The notes: generated from the sequence alone by a model not told the origin. DNA of 64,000 nt from Bacilli bacterium (GCA_017428495.1 JAFRQS010000030.1:1-64000); one strand, 5' to 3'. Counted from the first letter of the stretch, positions 45,818-55,175 are shown. Translations and numbers: made by a program.

Positions 45818-46966
45818 CTATATATCTAATATTTCTGAATCTTCTATATTTTCTTTTGCTTTCTCTGGTTCTTTATTTACCACATCTGTACTAACTGTTT
45901 TTTCAGGATTTTCATCTTTAACAATTACATCCGGCGGAATAATAACACCTTGAGCTGCTAAGTAATCCAACAAATACTTTGAAGGATTTTTCATATATAC
46001 TTGACCGCCTGGAGTCTTTCTATATATAACATTACTCTTTGCATTATTGTTTTCATCAACATAAAATTCACAAACCTCGCAAACTTCACGTATAAATCTT
46101 TGTGTCTTTACATCTTGATATCCCCTTATATGAACACCAATTTGAACATACCTATATATAGATTTCAAAAATTGTTCAATATCCAAATTAGTCTCTAGCA
46201 AACTATACATACGATTGGGTATAGACTCTGCTTTATCAGCATGTATTGTAGATAAAATATAGTGACCTGAAGATATTGAGTTACGAACAGCCATAACAGC
46301 TTCAGCACTACGTACTTCTGACAATAGAATCCATTTAGGGTTCTGTCTCATACATGTAACAAGAACCTCAGAATATGATGCTATATTGTTTGTCTTCATA
46401 GCAACTATATCCCTATGTGGGAATATCCTATCTAAGTGTAGTTCTAGAGTATCTTCTATTGTAATTAATTTCTCATTTTCTTTTGTATGTGAAGCCAAAT
46501 ATTTTAAAAATTCTGTCTTACCACTACCTGTTTCTCCACTTATTATTATATTACAATGCCCTTCTACACATTTTAGTAAAAAATCATGTACAGTCTCTGT
46601 AATATATTTATCTTCTAATATTTTTTCTTTTTTTAATCTTATCTTCGCTGGAGTTTTTCTCATAAGCAAAGCTATTCCATTTCTTGCAATAGAATCATGA
46701 ACAAAGTTAAGACGTAACTCAGCACTTTCAGCGTCCAAAAACGGATGTGCCATATTAAAAGTTTTACCCATCATATTAGCACATTGGAAAGCCAATTTTT
46801 CAATTATAGCATTATTAACATCTTGAACTTCAGGTTTATATATACCTCTAGAAAGAGACTTAAGCCATAGTTGACCATTATTACTATATGATACGTCTGT
46901 TATATCATCATCATCCAAATATTTTTGTAACGGTCCAAAATCCACGTTACTAAACATTGTGTCCAT
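45818..46966 (-). CDS. tadA: TadA/CpaF-type secretion ATPase
   Basis: 382 residues of the VirB11/PulE hexameric ATPase superfamily, CpaF branch. The N-terminal domain (1-110) is followed by Walker A GETGSGKT (144-151), the Asp box ITIEDTLEL, Walker B-type WILLSEVR and the His box STIHAD near 249. The C-terminus (about 340-382) is an acidic tail. CpaF energises pilus assembly. It could also serve as the VirB11-type ATPase of the adjoining T4SS, since no other VirB11 is present. Confidence 0.93.
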   Translation of the reverse strand: MDTMFSNVDFGPLQKYLDDDDITDVSYSNNGQLWLKSLSRGIYKPEVQDVNNAIIEKLAFQCANMMGKTFNMAHPFLDAESAELRLNFVHDSIARNGIALLMRKTPAKIRLKKEKILEDKYITETVHDFLLKCVEGHCNIIISGETGSGKTEFLKYLASHTKENEKLITIEDTLELHLDRIFPHRDIVAMKTNNIASYSEVLVTCMRQNPKWILLSEVRSAEAVMAVRNSISSGHYILSTIHADKAESIPNRMYSLLETNLDIEQFLKSIYRYVQIGVHIRGYQDVKTQRFIREVCEVCEFYVDENNNAKSNVIYRKTPGGQVYMKNPSKYLLDYLAAQGVIIPPDVIVKDENPEKTVSTDVVNKEPEKAKENIEDSEILDI

Positions 46967-46991
46967 AAAATACCCCTTTCTACTTTATATA

Positions 46992-47816
46992 CTATTGTTC
47001 AATATTATTATCTTCTATTTCTGGTAGTTGATCTTCTGGTATAGAACCAACGTTTAATTCAATAAATGATTTTAAAGCTGTACTACTTAATCTTATTGTT
47101 CCAGGCTCATCACTATATGATTCTGTACTTGGAACAGGTATCAATTCAGTAGAAACCTCTTTAACATTACTTAATGCTACTACATTTCTAAGTAATGAAT
47201 GCATATCTTCTGGAACAGCAAATATCAATATAGCTGGTGTCCTAGACTCAGAACTATCTTCAAATACATGTCTTCCGCTCTTATCTTTTACAGCAAGAAT
47301 TTTTACATTTTCAATTAATTTACCAACCATAGGTTTTCCATCTGAATCAAGTGCTTTTAAATATAAATCAATATAATTTCCTGGGAACATTGAGTTACCA
47401 TATGTAGTAGCAGTAGTAACACTTAAATTAAATGCCTTCCAACCATTAGGAACTGCAACTAATGCAGCATCTGGAAGTTCTGCAGCAGTAACTATTGTAG
47501 AAGTATAAAATAAACTTCCTGCAGGAATTAAAGTATTATAGTTTGACCATTTACCAACTATATTTTGAACATTTTTTATAGTACCAGAATTAATCATACT
47601 TGGTAAAACGTCTACATAATCAACCATATCTTCTGTTATTCTAGTTCTTGGTTGAATTGTAACTTTTGCATATGGAACTTTAACTGGAGTTATTGCTTGT
47701 TTAATTCTCCAATTATAACCAAAATACAAAATAACCAGAATTAATACTGTACCTATTAATGTTACAGTATTCTTGTTTTGTAAAAATTTTTTTAATTTGA
47801 AACCTAAATTACCCAT
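46992..47816 (-). CDS. cpaB: CpaB/RcpC-like SAF-domain protein
   Basis: 274 residues: one N-terminal membrane helix (about 18-35), then a SAF domain (VPYAKVTIQPRTRITEDMV) and an RcpC/CpaB domain with MFPGNYIDLYL. In Gram-negative Tad systems CpaB links to the secretin; in a Gram-positive it would be a wall-side structural part. It is the first gene of the hybrid block. Confidence 0.88.
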   Translation of the reverse strand: MGNLGFKLKKFLQNKNTVTLIGTVLILVILYFGYNWRIKQAITPVKVPYAKVTIQPRTRITEDMVDYVDVLPSMINSGTIKNVQNIVGKWSNYNTLIPAGSLFYTSTIVTAAELPDAALVAVPNGWKAFNLSVTTATTYGNSMFPGNYIDLYLKALDSDGKPMVGKLIENVKILAVKDKSGRHVFEDSSESRTPAILIFAVPEDMHSLLRNVVALSNVKEVSTELIPVPSTESYSDEPGTIRLSSTALKSFIELNVGSIPEDQLPEIEDNNIEQ

Positions 47817-47851
47817 TTTTATCTCTCCTTATTTCACCTATTATATTTAAT

Positions 47852-47880
47852 ATTATAATACAAAAAAAAAAGATAGTAAA
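47852..47880 (-). promoter_or_regulatory. Promoter at the head of the Tad/T4SS block
   Basis: TTTACT (47880-47875), 17-base spacer largely made of the preceding terminator's T-run, and TATAAT (47857-47852). A GGAGAG ribosome site precedes the start at 47816. Confidence 0.65.
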
Positions 47881-47905
47881 GTATTTTTACAACTATTCTA
47901 TCTTT
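47860..47905 (-). terminator. Terminator after the 215-residue lipoprotein-like gene
   Basis: Minus-strand stem AAAGATAG/CTATCTTT with a long loop and ten T residues. It physically overlaps the promoter of the Tad/T4SS block. Confidence 0.75.
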
Positions 47906-48545
47906 GTAATTTTTTGCTTTGCAATTGTTCAAAGCTCACTCTATTATAATCAGGTACTAAAGATACATACATAACTGCAGCATCTCTATCAGTTATCATT
48001 TGATTTCTATTCATAACCGAATCTATATATTCATCTGTAGCACCTAAACTACTAGCTATATCTTCTAGCTCTTCTATTGATTTACATGATATCATGCTTG
48101 ACTCATCAAACAAACCATTAATAACTTGAATATCTGTCAAATATTTCATATTGCTAGTTATAAACAAATCTTCATTTGAAAATACATCATAAACAGTATA
48201 TTGAGTTTTAATAACTTTTCCTTCATAATCAGTTATATAATCAACTCTAGCATTTACTATCATAACTTTATAGACATGATCCTTATCTACAAATTCTAGC
48301 ACCTTATAAGTTTTAGAAAGCTCTTTTTCATCACTCAAATCACCTAATTCTAATATACCCTCTTGTACTTCATCAACGCTTAAAGCTTTAAAATTATGCA
48401 TAATAATTATATTAGGTTCCTCACTATATGTTTCTTCTATTACTGGGTCTTCCTTTTCAAAATTAAGTACACATGAACTACCTGTAAGAGCCATTGCAGA
48501 AATCATTATAGCTGCAACATACTTATTAAATCTTTGTAACTTCAT
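47898..48545 (-). CDS. Exported, possibly lipid-anchored hypothetical protein
   Basis: 215 residues. An N-terminal signal (basic, then hydrophobic AAIMISAMALTG) ends at SSC, a poor but possible lipobox. The rest is an acidic alpha/beta domain without a recognised family. It is directly upstream of the Tad/T4SS block in the same direction but separated by a terminator, so a functional link is possible but unproved. Confidence 0.65.
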   Translation of the reverse strand: MKLQRFNKYVAAIMISAMALTGSSCVLNFEKEDPVIEETYSEEPNIIIMHNFKALSVDEVQEGILELGDLSDEKELSKTYKVLEFVDKDHVYKVMIVNARVDYITDYEGKVIKTQYTVYDVFSNEDLFITSNMKYLTDIQVINGLFDESSMISCKSIEELEDIASSLGATDEYIDSVMNRNQMITDRDAAVMYVSLVPDYNRVSFEQLQSKKLQR

Positions 48546-48578
48546 AAAATCACCATTATGGTATTATATTTTTTTTTA

Positions 48579-49085
48579 TTATTTTGTCAAATAATCCTCG
48601 CCCTTAAATGGTTCTACTCTTAATAAATCATTATAATCTTGTTGTCTTAATACCTCATATACCATAATAGCCACAGCATTAGATACATTTAATGCTCTTA
48701 CTTTATCAGTCATAGGTATTCTCATACAATGATTTAAATCATTTTTAAGTATTTCCTTTGGTATACCAGTACTCTCTTTACCAAATATTAAATATATATT
48801 TTCATTACAATTGCTATAATCAAAAGAAGTATGTGGTTTTTTACCATATCTTGTTAAATAATAATATGTACCAACATTCTTACTCTTAAAATCTTCAAAA
48901 TTTTCATATACTTCATAATTTAAATTTTCTAAATAATTTACTGCACTTCTCTTCATATGACTATCATCCAATTTAAATCCCAATGGCTTAATTAAATGTA
49001 GCTTTGAATTAGTTGCAACACAAGTTCTCATTATATTACCAGTATTTTGTGGTATTTCCGGTTCATACAAAACAATATTAATCAT
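48579..49085 (-). CDS. trmL: tRNA (cytidine(34)-2'-O)-methyltransferase TrmL
   Basis: SPOUT methyltransferase (168 residues) that 2'-O-methylates the wobble base of tRNA-Leu. The start LYEPEIPQNTGNIMRTC, the GKESTGIP loop and the end IPMTDKVRALNVSNAVAIMVYE are the three SPOUT motifs. It lies near leuS, the synthetase for the same tRNAs. Confidence 0.95.
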   Translation of the reverse strand: MINIVLYEPEIPQNTGNIMRTCVATNSKLHLIKPLGFKLDDSHMKRSAVNYLENLNYEVYENFEDFKSKNVGTYYYLTRYGKKPHTSFDYSNCNENIYLIFGKESTGIPKEILKNDLNHCMRIPMTDKVRALNVSNAVAIMVYEVLRQQDYNDLLRVEPFKGEDYLTK

Positions 49086-49111
49086 AAAATCACCATGAAT
49101 ATTATACTACA

Positions 49112-49140
49112 AAAAAAGAAGAATTATTTTTCTTCTTTTT
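49112..49140 (-). terminator. Terminator after the 226-residue surface protein
   Basis: Minus-strand stem AAGAAGAA/TTCTTCTT followed by T residues. Confidence 0.75.
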
Positions 49141-49804
49141 TAAATATCCAAAACATTAACCCAGAGAATACAACAGCAAGTCCTACTGATACTCCTATAA
49201 TAACGTTTTTATTATCTTTATAATTATCAACTGATGCTTTAGCATTATCATATTTTACTAAAAGATCTGAACTTATTTTATCTTTGACCTCAGGATTTTT
49301 TTCTAATAATTCCTCAATACTATCAACTATTTCTTTATTAGACTCATAATTCTTATTATTAAGTTTCTCATCTAATTCTTCTATTAATCCATTTACTTCT
49401 TTAGTAACTCTTTCAACTGTATTGTTTTTTGTTTCAACAACTAATTCTTTTGTAAAATAAGTCTTCTTATTTTGAGTTGCTTTAATTGTTAACTTAACAT
49501 CCTTATCTAATGTATTTTCAACTTTTAATACTACTTCACCATCTGCTTCTTTAGTTGTCTTGCCATTAACAAATGTAGCTTTAACTCCATTCTTTAACCC
49601 ACTAATTTCCCAATTCAATTCTAAATTTTTAGCATCTCTTGGATTAATAGAATACTTAATCTTTAACTCTTCATTATAGCCAACATGCTCACTTACTTCT
49701 ACTTTAACATTCTCAATTTTTATATTTTTAGTATCAGTTTTCATTGAGGCATTAACTGATACAACTGATAATAATGCTATTAAAAATACTAAAACTTTCT
49801 TCAT
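49124..49804 (-). CDS. Membrane-anchored surface protein
   Basis: 226 residues: signal peptide (1-19), an Ig-like beta domain (about 30-125), a helical Lys/Asn/Glu-rich stalk (125-195) and a C-terminal membrane helix (about 200-220) with a charged end. It looks like a type I membrane protein displayed at the cell surface. Family and role unknown. Confidence 0.72.
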   Translation of the reverse strand: MKKVLVFLIALLSVVSVNASMKTDTKNIKIENVKVEVSEHVGYNEELKIKYSINPRDAKNLELNWEISGLKNGVKATFVNGKTTKEADGEVVLKVENTLDKDVKLTIKATQNKKTYFTKELVVETKNNTVERVTKEVNGLIEELDEKLNNKNYESNKEIVDSIEELLEKNPEVKDKISSDLLVKYDNAKASVDNYKDNKNVIIGVSVGLAVVFSGLMFWIFKKEEK

Positions 49805-49839
49805 ATATAATTTCCCCCTGAAATAAATTTTGTACCTAT

Positions 49840-49867
49840 ATTATAGTTATGAAGTCTATAATGTCAA
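49840..49867 (-). promoter_or_regulatory. Sigma-A promoter of the surface protein gene
   Basis: Consensus TTGACA (49867-49862), 16-base spacer and TATAAT (49845-49840). Confidence 0.8.
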
Positions 49868-49897
49868 TAAAAAAATAGGAATTTTTTCCTATTTTTA
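49868..49897 (-). terminator. Terminator after leuS
   Basis: Minus-strand stem AAAAATAGGA/TCCTATTTTT with T-run, overlapping the leuS stop codon and adjoining the next promoter. Confidence 0.8.
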
Positions 49898-52288
49898 TTT
49901 AATTACTATATTTACTAACTTATTAGGTACTACTACTACTTTCACTACTTCTTTTCCATCTATAAACTTCTTAGCATTTGAACTATTTAAAGCAATAGAT
50001 TCCATTTCTTCTTTAGTAATATTGGCATTTACAACTACTTTATCTCTTAATTTACCATTTACTTGTACAATCATTTCAAAAGAATTGTCTACTGTTTTAG
50101 ACTCGTCATATGCTGGCCAACTAGAATATACCAATGAATCTTTACCCAATACTTCTTTATTTAATTCCTCAGTAATATGTGGTGCAAATGGATATAGTAA
50201 TTTAATTAATACTTCATATTCATTCTTAGTAACGCCTTTCTCATAAAAAGTATTAACTAACTTCATAAGTTCTGCTATTGCAGTATTAAATTTCATACTT
50301 TCAATATCATTAGAAACTTTCTTAATGCATCTATGAAGAATAGATTCTAAATCATTTCTATCATCATTAGTAACTTTATCTTTTAAACTATATACTCTAT
50401 CTAAAAATCTTGATACACCTTTTATTGCATCATCATTCCATGGGCATTCTATTCCATAGTCTCCCATAAATAATATATAAGTTCTTAAAGTATCTGCACC
50501 ATATTCATCAATTACATTAAGAGGATCTACTACATTACCTCTTGATTTACTCATCTTTTCACCATCAGGTCCAAGTATTAATCCTTGAGCAGTTCTTTTC
50601 TTATAAGGTTCAGCACATGGTACTACTCCTATATCATATAAGAATCTATGCCAGAATCTAGAATATATTAAGTGTCTTGTAACATGTTCCATTCCACCAT
50701 TATACCAATCTACAGGCATCCAATATTTTAACTTATCCATATTAGCAAGTTCAGAATCATTATGTGGATCAATATATCTTAAGAAATACCATGAAGAACC
50801 CGCCCATTGAGGCATTGTATCAGTTTCTCTTTTAGCATCTTTTCCACACTTTGGACACTTACAATTAACAAAGCTATCTATCTTTGCAAGTGGACTTTCA
50901 CCATCTGTACCTGGTTCAAAATTATCTACAGCAGGTAATCTAAGTGGCAATTCTTCATAAGGAATTCTTACGTCCCCACAATAATCACAATGAACTATAG
51001 GTATTGGTTCTCCCCAATATCTTTGTCTATTAAATGCCCAATCCTTCATCTTATATTGAACACCTTTTTCACCTATACCTTTTTCAGTTAAATAATTAGC
51101 AATCTTTTCTATTGAATCCTTTTTATTAGTCATACCATTCAAGAACTCAGAATTAACCATCTCACCATCGCCAGTATAAGCTTCTTTAGATATATCTCCA
51201 CCTTTTATTACTTCAATTATATCTATACCAAACTTCTTTGCAAAATCATAGTCTCTTTCATCATGTGCAGGAACTGCCATAATAGCACCAGTACCATATC
51301 CCATCATTACATAATCAGATATATATATAGGTATTTCCTTATTATTAATTGGATTTATAGCTACCAATCCTTCTATTTTTTCACCAGTCTTATCTTTTAC
51401 TAATTGAGTCCTTTCAAATTCAGTTTTCTTTTTTGCAAATTCTCTATAAGCATTAATCTTATCCATATTAGTAATCTTATCACTATATTTATCAATTAAT
51501 GGATGTTCTGGAGCCATAACCATAAATGTAACTCCAAATAATGTATCCGGTCTAGTAGTATATATTCTTAAAGTTTCATCCAAATCTTTTAATTTAAAAT
51601 TAACAAATGCCCCTGTACTTTTACCTATCCAATTTTCTTGCTGTAATCTTATATTTGATTGACATTCAATATCATTTAAACCATCAAGTAATTTATCTGC
51701 ATATTCAGTAATTCTCAAATACCATACTTTCTTTTCTTTTTGAATAACATCAGAATGACATACATCACATTTACCGCCTTGACTATCTTCATTAGATAAT
51801 ACAACTTTACAACTAGGACAATAATTAACATACGCAACATCTCTAAATACTAACCCATTATCAAACATCTTCATAAATATCCACTGAGTCCACTTATAAT
51901 AATTCTCATCAGTAGTATCTACTACTCTATCAAAATCAAATGAAAAACCTACTTTCTTTATTTGCTCAGTAAATTTCTTAATATTATTATCAGTTACAAC
52001 TCTTGGATGTGTATTAGTTTTAATTGCATAATTTTCTGTAGGGAGTCCAAAAGCATCAAATCCAATAGGAAACAATACATTATATCCTTCCATTCTTCTT
52101 TTTCTACTTATTACTTCAAGACTACCATATGCTTTAATATGACCAACATGCATACCAGCACCAGATGGATAAGGAAATTCTACAAGATTATAATATTTTT
52201 TCTTAGAAAAATCATCTAATGCTTTAAAACTCTTATTTTCTTCCCAATACTTTTGCCATTTTTTTTCAATTTCTTTAAAGTTATACAT
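49895..52288 (-). CDS. leuS: Leucyl-tRNA synthetase
   Basis: Class Ia synthetase of 797 residues, standard bacterial length. It has the HIGH-type motif (PYPSGAGMHVGH), a CP1 editing domain with TTRPDTLFGVTFMV and a zinc-finger-like cysteine cluster near 165-180. KMSKSRGNVV near 575 is followed by the C-terminal anticodon-binding region. AGGAGGAT precedes the ATG, and the leader is a T-box. Confidence 0.96.
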   Translation of the reverse strand: MYNFKEIEKKWQKYWEENKSFKALDDFSKKKYYNLVEFPYPSGAGMHVGHIKAYGSLEVISRKRRMEGYNVLFPIGFDAFGLPTENYAIKTNTHPRVVTDNNIKKFTEQIKKVGFSFDFDRVVDTTDENYYKWTQWIFMKMFDNGLVFRDVAYVNYCPSCKVVLSNEDSQGGKCDVCHSDVIQKEKKVWYLRITEYADKLLDGLNDIECQSNIRLQQENWIGKSTGAFVNFKLKDLDETLRIYTTRPDTLFGVTFMVMAPEHPLIDKYSDKITNMDKINAYREFAKKKTEFERTQLVKDKTGEKIEGLVAINPINNKEIPIYISDYVMMGYGTGAIMAVPAHDERDYDFAKKFGIDIIEVIKGGDISKEAYTGDGEMVNSEFLNGMTNKKDSIEKIANYLTEKGIGEKGVQYKMKDWAFNRQRYWGEPIPIVHCDYCGDVRIPYEELPLRLPAVDNFEPGTDGESPLAKIDSFVNCKCPKCGKDAKRETDTMPQWAGSSWYFLRYIDPHNDSELANMDKLKYWMPVDWYNGGMEHVTRHLIYSRFWHRFLYDIGVVPCAEPYKKRTAQGLILGPDGEKMSKSRGNVVDPLNVIDEYGADTLRTYILFMGDYGIECPWNDDAIKGVSRFLDRVYSLKDKVTNDDRNDLESILHRCIKKVSNDIESMKFNTAIAELMKLVNTFYEKGVTKNEYEVLIKLLYPFAPHITEELNKEVLGKDSLVYSSWPAYDESKTVDNSFEMIVQVNGKLRDKVVVNANITKEEMESIALNSSNAKKFIDGKEVVKVVVVPNKLVNIVIK

Positions 52289-52300
52289 ATATCCTCCTAT

Positions 52301-52493
52301 AAAAAAAATCTATAATCTAAGGGTCCAATAGGACGGTCCCACCTTAGTTCATAGATTCTATGCGCTTAAATTATAACGGAATTACCGATTTTGCTCCAAG
52401 TCTAATTCATAAACTATTATTATTAGTTTTCACCAACCACTAACTCTCTACTAATAAATCATTTATTACTACTTCTCTTCATAACAAAATAAC
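52301..52493 (-). promoter_or_regulatory. T-box riboswitch controlling leuS
   Basis: The minus strand carries AAGGTGGGACCG (T-box core near 52332-52345), a terminator helix ending in TTTTTTTT, and stem I elements AGAGAG and GTGAAAAC. Leucine codons TTA and CTT occur side by side in GAATTAGACTTGG near 52400 and are the specifier candidates. The 3' half is nearly identical to that of the asnS T-box. Confidence 0.9.
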
Positions 52494-52499
52494 AAGTGT

Positions 52500-52528
52500 A
52501 TTATATTACATATTTTCTATTTTTTCAA
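52500..52528 (-). promoter_or_regulatory. Sigma-A promoter of the leuS leader
   Basis: TTGAAA (52528-52523), 17 bases, TATAAT (52505-52500). Confidence 0.85.
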
Positions 52529-52530
52529 TA

Positions 52531-52559
52531 TTGAAAACCAATTATTTTTCTTATATAAT
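52531..52559 (+). promoter_or_regulatory. Sigma-A promoter of the divergent membrane protein gene
   Basis: TTGAAA (52531-52536), 17 bases, TATAAT (52554-52559). Its -35 is two bases from the leuS -35 and they form one palindrome. Confidence 0.85.
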
Positions 52560-52582
52560 TATGTTGAAAGGTAGGTAATAAT

Positions 52583-53107
52583 ATGGAAGAAAGTAAAATG
52601 AATTCAGGTGTATTTGCAATTATGTTAGTTGCATTAATATTTGCAGGTTGGGAAGCAACTTTAATAGTATCCGCTCTATTACTAATATTTGGCAAATTAG
52701 ATGATAGAAGAAGAAATCTTTTAATTTCGGTATTAACATTTGTAGTTGGAGTTGCATTATTTAGATTATGCTGGAGTTTAGTAACTGATGGAATTAGTTT
52801 AGTGCTTAATTCATTAGATAATTTCTTAGAATTTATTGGATCATTCTTAGATGAACCAATATCTACATATAATCTTAATAAATATTTTATAACTCCTGTA
52901 ACAAAACTAGTAAATATTGCTTCTGATATAGTAGCTTATGCTATAACAGTATTTAAATATTTATTTGCAATTTCACTTCTTACTGGTAAAGCTTTAGGAA
53001 ATAATTTCTTATTTAACTTCATATATAAATATATTGAAAAAGCACTTAATTTTGTAAATCAAAATACTGAATCTTTCTATCAACAAGGAAATAATAATAT
53101 GAGATAA
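52583..53107 (+). CDS. Polytopic membrane protein of unknown function
   Basis: 174 residues with about four membrane helices (near 7-35, 45-70, 75-95 and 110-145) and a short polar tail rich in Asn and Gln. No family is recognised. It has its own consensus promoter and terminator and stands alone between leuS and helD. Confidence 0.7.
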   Translation: MEESKMNSGVFAIMLVALIFAGWEATLIVSALLLIFGKLDDRRRNLLISVLTFVVGVALFRLCWSLVTDGISLVLNSLDNFLEFIGSFLDEPISTYNLNKYFITPVTKLVNIASDIVAYAITVFKYLFAISLLTGKALGNNFLFNFIYKYIEKALNFVNQNTESFYQQGNNNMR

Positions 53108-53131
53108 AAAGAACCAATTGGTTCTTTTTAA
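53104..53131. terminator. Bidirectional terminator
   Basis: Palindrome AAAAAGAACCAATTGGTTCTTTTT between the convergent membrane protein and helD genes. Confidence 0.9.
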
Positions 53132-55128
53132 TTGTTATAAACTATTAATTTATGTTGACATCTTGTACATGCAACATAAAATAAAAATTTCTCTTTTTCA
53201 GTAAATTTATTATTTATATCAGTATAAACTATTACTGAATCAAATTCCAAACCTTTAGATACATAAGCAGGAACTACTACTAAATCCCTATTAAATTCTT
53301 TACTATTCGATTCAAGTAAATTAATGTTATAATTTTTTTTTAATAGATTATATATTTTTTTGGCTTCTATATCATTTTTAGTTATTATCGCTACTGATTT
53401 ATAATTATTTATTAACTCATTTAAATCATACTTAAGTTGTTCATATAGATTAGTTTCTTCTTTAATAGTAACAGGTATATTATTATTATCTCTTATTGCA
53501 CTTACAAAATTAAGATGAAGTATTTTATTTGTATACTCTATTATTTCTTTACTAGATCTATATGTTTTTAATAATTCTAAATATATAACATTCTTATTTA
53601 ATATGTTTTCTAATATTCTTAAACTATCATATTTATAATATGGATTTATAGTTTGATTTATATCTCCTAATATAGTAAAGGATGCATTCTTGAATATTTC
53701 TTTCAAAATAGTATATTGAAGTGGCGTATAATCTTGTGCTTCATCTACTATTACTTGCTTTAATATTCCATTATAAGGGAATCCTTCTAATAAACCTTTT
53801 ATATATATATAGTTTAATGAATCTTCATAATTTAATACATCTTGATCAATAAAGCTTGTATCAAATTCACCATATTCTTTTATAAAATCTTCATCTTTAA
53901 ATAAATTCCTATATACTTCTCTATAATCTTTTTTAATATTTAATATTTCATATAATTTACCAATATATCTTTTAGAATACTTACCATTATCATTTTCTTT
54001 TGCTATTACTTCACTTATCTTTGTAATTCTATCAGATAATGTCAAATTAGAATATCTAACTTTAAGCAAATAATTTAATTCATCACTATCAAAATCTTTA
54101 TATCTGCCTTCAATACTTCCACTAAATAATGCATTAGATAATATCTTATTAATATATTTATCCATTATATCTTTAAACTTATCACTAAGTTTTAATTCAA
54201 TTAATTTATTATCAGTATTATTATCTTTATAATGTCTTTCTACAAAATTAGTAAAACTTTCTACCTTTTTATATTCTTTTATATAACTTTTAGCAAATTC
54301 ACTCCAAGTAGTATTAGCAGTATTTTCTTCTCCCAATTCAGGAAGTACATTTGAAATATATTCACTAAATACATTATTAGGAGAAAGTATTAATATATCA
54401 TTCGATTTTAAATTTTTAATTTTATAAAGTAAGAATGCAATTCTATGTAATGCAACACTTGTCTTACCAGAACCTGCTATTCCTTGTACAATTAAATTCT
54501 TATGTTTAACATCTCTTATTATCGCATTTTGTTCCTGTTGTATTGTATTTACTATATTTTTCATCTTATCAGATGATTCACTACTTAATACTTCCTGTAG
54601 CATCTCATCATCCACATTTAAGTTATTATCAAATACCCTTATTAATTTTTTATTTTCAATCTTATATTGTCTTTTTTTAGTTATTTCACCTTCAATAATA
54701 CCTTTAGGTGCAACATATGATGCATGTCCTACTCCACTATCATAAAACATATTTGCAATTGGACTTCTCCAATCATATACATAGTGTTTATTTTCATCAT
54801 TTACATAAGTAAGACCTATGTATATTTCTTCTCCATTAAAATCAATTCTTCCAAAGTAAGGACTATCTTCTACCCTTAATAACTTTCTTAAGTATTTGCC
54901 CCTCATAGTAAGAAGTTCTACTTCCAAATCATTATCTAATATAGCAGCACTTACTTCTACACTATCCATACCTGCTTTATTGTCCCATAAATACTTCTTA
55001 AATTCATTTACTTTGGACTCCTCTTGATATAAGTTACTACCTATATCACTAATCTGTTTTGTTATTAAATCCCCAGTTGTTTTTAAATAAGCCTCTTCAA
55101 GATGCATTTCTTCATTACTTATTGCCAT
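53128..55128 (-). CDS. helD: HelD-like superfamily 1 helicase
   Basis: UvrD/Rep-like ATPase that in B. subtilis dissociates stalled RNA polymerase complexes. About 666 residues: an N-terminal coiled-coil arm (1-90), the domain with YVYDWRSPIANMFYD (115-130), Walker A GIAGSGKT (216-223), a VDEAQDYTPLQY Walker B segment and a C-terminal helicase domain with AYVSKGLEFDSVIVY. The start at 55128 follows GGGAGGTG. A GTG at 55161 would begin inside a terminator hairpin. Confidence 0.92.
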   Translation of the reverse strand: MAISNEEMHLEEAYLKTTGDLITKQISDIGSNLYQEESKVNEFKKYLWDNKAGMDSVEVSAAILDNDLEVELLTMRGKYLRKLLRVEDSPYFGRIDFNGEEIYIGLTYVNDENKHYVYDWRSPIANMFYDSGVGHASYVAPKGIIEGEITKKRQYKIENKKLIRVFDNNLNVDDEMLQEVLSSESSDKMKNIVNTIQQEQNAIIRDVKHKNLIVQGIAGSGKTSVALHRIAFLLYKIKNLKSNDILILSPNNVFSEYISNVLPELGEENTANTTWSEFAKSYIKEYKKVESFTNFVERHYKDNNTDNKLIELKLSDKFKDIMDKYINKILSNALFSGSIEGRYKDFDSDELNYLLKVRYSNLTLSDRITKISEVIAKENDNGKYSKRYIGKLYEILNIKKDYREVYRNLFKDEDFIKEYGEFDTSFIDQDVLNYEDSLNYIYIKGLLEGFPYNGILKQVIVDEAQDYTPLQYTILKEIFKNASFTILGDINQTINPYYKYDSLRILENILNKNVIYLELLKTYRSSKEIIEYTNKILHLNFVSAIRDNNNIPVTIKEETNLYEQLKYDLNELINNYKSVAIITKNDIEAKKIYNLLKKNYNINLLESNSKEFNRDLVVVPAYVSKGLEFDSVIVYTDINNKFTEKEKFLFYVACTRCQHKLIVYNN

Positions 55129-55149
55129 AACGCACCTCCCTTTACAGGC

Positions 55150-55175
55150 AAAAAAGTGCACCTAAATAGGTCCAC
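55150..55175 (-). terminator. Leader terminator (attenuator) upstream of helD
   Basis: Minus-strand hairpin GTG-ACCTA/TAGGT-CAC (one internal mismatch) followed by TTTTTT, placed between the helD promoter and its ribosome site. It would stop most transcripts before helD unless relieved. Confidence 0.65.

Noticed and set aside
32848-47816. The block as an integrative conjugative element
   Set aside because: No relaxase, integrase, excisionase, partition or att-like direct repeats were found, and both flanks are housekeeping genes. It could still be a relic.
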